64,000 nucleotides of DNA from Scybalousia_A sp052170555. Lineage in GTDB: Bacteria; Bacteroidota; Bacteroidia; Bacteroidales; P3. Shown here piece by piece: positions 61,609 to 64,000 of the stretch. Below the pieces are notes generated by a model. The model saw nothing but the letters and a program-made list of their open reading frames with translations, did not search any database and was not told the DNA's origin. Within the stretch, counting starts at the first letter, position 1. The number at the start of each line of letters is the position of its first letter. Made by a program: the position numbers and the translations under genes. The stretch covers positions 186,001 to 250,000 of the forward strand of contig JBQNAI010000002.1 in the NCBI GenBank assembly GCA_052170555.1, read 5' to 3'.

Positions 61609-62835
61609 ATGGCAGATATTCAATCAATTAAACAAAGATTTGGAATAATAGGCAATGACCCTAATTTGATGCATGCAATAAAAATTGCCGTGGAGATTGC
61701 AGTTACGGATATGAGTGTACTTGTTATGGGGGAGAGTGGTGTAGGTAAAGAAGTTTTTTCAAAAATTATACATACAAACTCTCCTCGCAAGCACGGTAAG
61801 TATATCGCTGTTAACTGTGGAGCTATACCTGAGGGAACAATTGAAAGTGAATTATTCGGTCATCTTAAAGGTTCTTTTACTAATGCAGATAGAGATCGCA
61901 AAGGATACTTTGCAGAAGCAGATAAGGGTACTATATTTTTAGATGAAGTGGGAGAGTTGCCAATGAATATGCAGGTTAAACTGTTACGTGTATTGGAAAG
62001 TGGAGAATATTTGCCAGTGGGAAGTAGTAAAACAATGCATTGTGATGTTAGAGTGGTAGCTGCTACAAATGTAAATTTAATTAATGCTATTGAAAAAGGG
62101 ACATTTAGGGAAGATTTGTATTACAGATTAAATCAAATTTCAATAACTATTCCTCCTTTGCGAAAAAGGAAAGATGATATTTATATGTTGTTTAAACGTT
62201 TTGCCGTAGACCAAGCTGAAAAATACAATATGCCTCATATTTCTTTGACTACACAAGCAAGAGAATATTTAAAGGATTATCCATGGCAAGGGAATGTGCG
62301 ACAGCTGAAAAATATAGCAGAACAAATATCTATAATAGAAAAAGATAGAGAGATTAATGTAGATATTTTACGTCAATATATCCCACCAATTACTACATTA
62401 CCTGCAATTATTGAACAAGACAATTATGCTGATGGTCAAGATGAAGCTCTCTATACTATAATGCAGCATAAAAAGGAAATAAAAAATTTGCGTAATGATG
62501 TTGACCAATTAAAAAATGTTGTTGCTACTTTGATAAATCGTATAAATCCTTCTGCTACTTTGCTATTAGATAATTCTGAGGAGCATCAAAAATCAAATTT
62601 ACAACATATTAATCAATCATTATTGAATAATAATAGCTATGATGCAGAAGAAAAAGAACAAATCATAGAAATGGAAGATAAATCTCCAATAATGACATTA
62701 GAACAGATGGAAATTCAAATGATTAGTTTTGCTCTAAAAAGAAATAAAGGACACCGTGCTTCTGCAGCTAAGGAGTTGGGTATATCAGAAAGGACTCTTT
62801 ACAGAAAGATTAATGATTATAATATTGAAGGGTAA
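61609..62835 (+). CDS. sigma-54-type AAA+ activator with Fis HTH (no receiver domain)
   Basis: A 408-residue regulator. Walker A GESGVGKE (residues 41-48), the sigma-54-contact loop at 88-93, Walker B-like GTIFLDEVGELPMN, and arginine-finger region FREDLYYRLN. C-terminal Fis-type HTH KGHRASAAKELGISERTLYRK. A low-complexity, Asn/Gln-rich segment lies between. Unusually, the GAFTGA loop reads GSFTNA. The family opens sigma-54 promoters in an ATP-dependent way. No receiver domain, so activation comes from another signal. One base overlap with aroA. Confidence 0.9.
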   Translation: MADIQSIKQRFGIIGNDPNLMHAIKIAVEIAVTDMSVLVMGESGVGKEVFSKIIHTNSPRKHGKYIAVNCGAIPEGTIESELFGHLKGSFTNADRDRKGYFAEADKGTIFLDEVGELPMNMQVKLLRVLESGEYLPVGSSKTMHCDVRVVAATNVNLINAIEKGTFREDLYYRLNQISITIPPLRKRKDDIYMLFKRFAVDQAEKYNMPHISLTTQAREYLKDYPWQGNVRQLKNIAEQISIIEKDREINVDILRQYIPPITTLPAIIEQDNYADGQDEALYTIMQHKKEIKNLRNDVDQLKNVVATLINRINPSATLLLDNSEEHQKSNLQHINQSLLNNNSYDAEEKEQIIEMEDKSPIMTLEQMEIQMISFALKRNKGHRASAAKELGISERTLYRKINDYNIEG

Positions 62836-64000
62836 TGATTTATGATACTATTACCTTGAGAAATAATCTTAGTAAGAAGAAAGAGTATAATCTAGAAATA
62901 CCTTCTTGTAAAAGTATAGCAAATAGATTGCTTATAATCAAAAGTTTGAGTAATTCTTCCTCTATTATTAGGGATATCTCTACTGCAGACGATACTCAAA
63001 TGTTGCATACATTTATTCAAGAGCTTGAAAACAAGTCTAGTAATACATTTTATTGTAAAAATGCTGGCACAACATTACGTTTTCTTTTGGCCTTACTTTC
63101 ATTAAGGGAGGGGACGTGGTGTTTGGAGGCGGATAATCGTATGCAAGATAGACCATTACTCCCTCTTATTAATATATTGAACAGTCTAGGAGGAGATATC
63201 ACTATTACAAATAATAAAAAGATATTTCCAATAGTAATAAAAGGTAAAAAATTGTTAGGGAATAAAGTTATAGAATTGAAAGAAAATTTAACAAGTCAGA
63301 TAATCAGTGCTTTACTCCTCATCTCTCCGTATATAAAAGGTGGAATTACATTTATTTTGCCACATAAACAGACATCTATGCCTTATGTTAATATGACGAT
63401 CGCACTAGTTAATATATTTGGGGGGCATATTACAGCAATAGATAATACTCTTGTTTGCAGGTCATCACGATATTTTTTTCATGAAGTAAGTGTCGAAAAA
63501 GATTATTCTTCTGCCTCCTTCTTTTACTTGTATGTTGCTGTAGGTAAATTAAATAATATTAGAATAAAAGACTTGCAAACAAGTATGTTACAAGGTGATT
63601 CTATTTGTGCAAAGCTCTTTAAAGTATTTGGAGTAACAACTATATTTGATGAAATTGGAGTTTTATTGTCTTATAATGAAAGGTTAATATCTGATAATCA
63701 ATATTTAGAATTTGATTTATTAGAAAACCCTGATTTATTTTGTCCAGTTGCTGTGGCAAGTTATATTTCAGGGAAACAAGTATGCATAAAAAATATTGCA
63801 AGTGTGAAAGTTAAGGAATCAAATAGACTTGAAAATATGGTTATAGAATTAAATAAGTTAGGGGATAGGTGTAAAATGCAGGAAGATTCTTTGATAATAG
63901 AAACTATAAAAGAAGTTGATCTAAATAGATTTGTGTTTGATAATAATAAAGTCTCACTTTGTAAAAATAATGTGGGACTTCATTATGACGAAATGCCTCA
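62835..64000 (+). CDS. aroA: EPSP synthase (3-phosphoshikimate 1-carboxyvinyltransferase), 3' end off the window
   Basis: ATG at 62835 overlaps the stop of the preceding gene (TAATG). 388 codons run to the window end. Family features are PSCKSIANRLLIIKSLS, KNAGTTLRFLLALLSL, RMQDRPLLPLINILNSLGG, TSQIISALLLISPYIKGG, MPYVNMTIALVNIFGG and VKVKESNRLENMVIELNKLG. AroA catalyses the sixth step of the shikimate pathway. Near residues 383-388, where DHRMAM is expected, the sequence reads HYDEMP. The preceding 42 bases form a copy of the palindromic repeat (63945-63985). Likely full function is uncertain. Confidence 0.85.
   Translation, partial: MIYDTITLRNNLSKKKEYNLEIPSCKSIANRLLIIKSLSNSSSIIRDISTADDTQMLHTFIQELENKSSNTFYCKNAGTTLRFLLALLSLREGTWCLEADNRMQDRPLLPLINILNSLGGDITITNNKKIFPIVIKGKKLLGNKVIELKENLTSQIISALLLISPYIKGGITFILPHKQTSMPYVNMTIALVNIFGGHITAIDNTLVCRSSRYFFHEVSVEKDYSSASFFYLYVAVGKLNNIRIKDLQTSMLQGDSICAKLFKVFGVTTIFDEIGVLLSYNERLISDNQYLEFDLLENPDLFCPVAVASYISGKQVCIKNIASVKVKESNRLENMVIELNKLGDRCKMQEDSLIIETIKEVDLNRFVFDNNKVSLCKNNVGLHYDEMP
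63945..63985. repeat. palindromic repeat copy inside aroA
   Basis: AAAGTCTCACTTT (63948-63960) and AATGTGGGACTT (63969-63980) resemble the two arms of the hairpin at 57486-57537, separated by about eight bases. Unlike other copies it lies in coding sequence, near the 3' end of aroA. Confidence 0.6.

Overview
The window reads as a stretch of chromosome from an A+T-rich member of the Bacteroidota, most likely Bacteroidales. The reasons are: about twenty genes are preceded by a TAnnTTTGC-type -7 box, the signature of the Bacteroidota primary sigma factor; there are type IX secretion (T9SS) sorting domains of type A (genes at 27391 and 48554) and type B (35378); three Bacteroidota-type HU-like proteins lie in tandem; and there is a bacterial sphingolipid operon, a DUF4271 gene beside hemD, and a rubredoxin-first rubrerythrin. 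I see no phage, plasmid, transposase or CRISPR. Most genes are housekeeping, separated by unusually long A+T-rich spacers.

Layout. 1-5.4 kb: start of a FecCD-type permease, an AraC regulator, a methyltransferase, Hsp20, dut, and rdgB overlapping a DUF2148 gene. 5.4-9.2 kb (minus): two glycosyltransferases, a hotdog thioesterase and a THUMP rRNA methyltransferase, one likely operon. 9.5-15.5 kb (minus): rpiB, LUD/ferredoxin protein, deoC, spt, a GNAT-like candidate ceramide synthase and an SDR candidate ceramide reductase, nearly contiguous. 16-25.4 kb: nadA, an LCM-type methyltransferase, a large compound palindrome, three HU-like genes, a lipocalin-like lipoprotein, rubrerythrin and hutU. 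25.5-41.8 kb: sppA, a T9SS repeat protein whose signal peptide is out of frame, a flavin-binding protein, dnaE, queG, a 1731-residue T9SS repeat protein and a WbpD-type acetyltransferase. 42-52 kb: buk, trxA, DUF58, then a six-gene minus-strand operon (C25 gingipain-like peptidase, DUF4271, hemD, rnpA, yidD, ldcA). 52.6-64 kb: tatD, rpsT, tRNA-Glu, a small ferredoxin, a MORN lipoprotein with pcm, a SpoU methyltransferase, two GldN-like secreted proteins, a cardiolipin-synthase-like PLD, a sigma-54-type activator and aroA, which runs off the right edge.

How the genes fit together. The envelope theme is strong: de novo ceramide synthesis (spt, candidate bCerS, candidate CerR), cardiolipin-type phospholipid synthesis, LPS or O-antigen-type glycosyltransferases, and T9SS cargo carrying a shared cysteine-pair repeat (GCDSI).

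The most interesting non-gene signals are: a dispersed family of short palindromic elements built on AAAGTCCCACTTTAA, found in intergenic positions and once inside aroA; a roughly 225-bp compound palindrome at 18980-19202; a cluster of ten TGTTAA hexamers upstream of nadA; and three parS-like GTTTCACGTG sites. Several starts were moved downstream because the first in-frame non-ATG start lies inside the -7 box.
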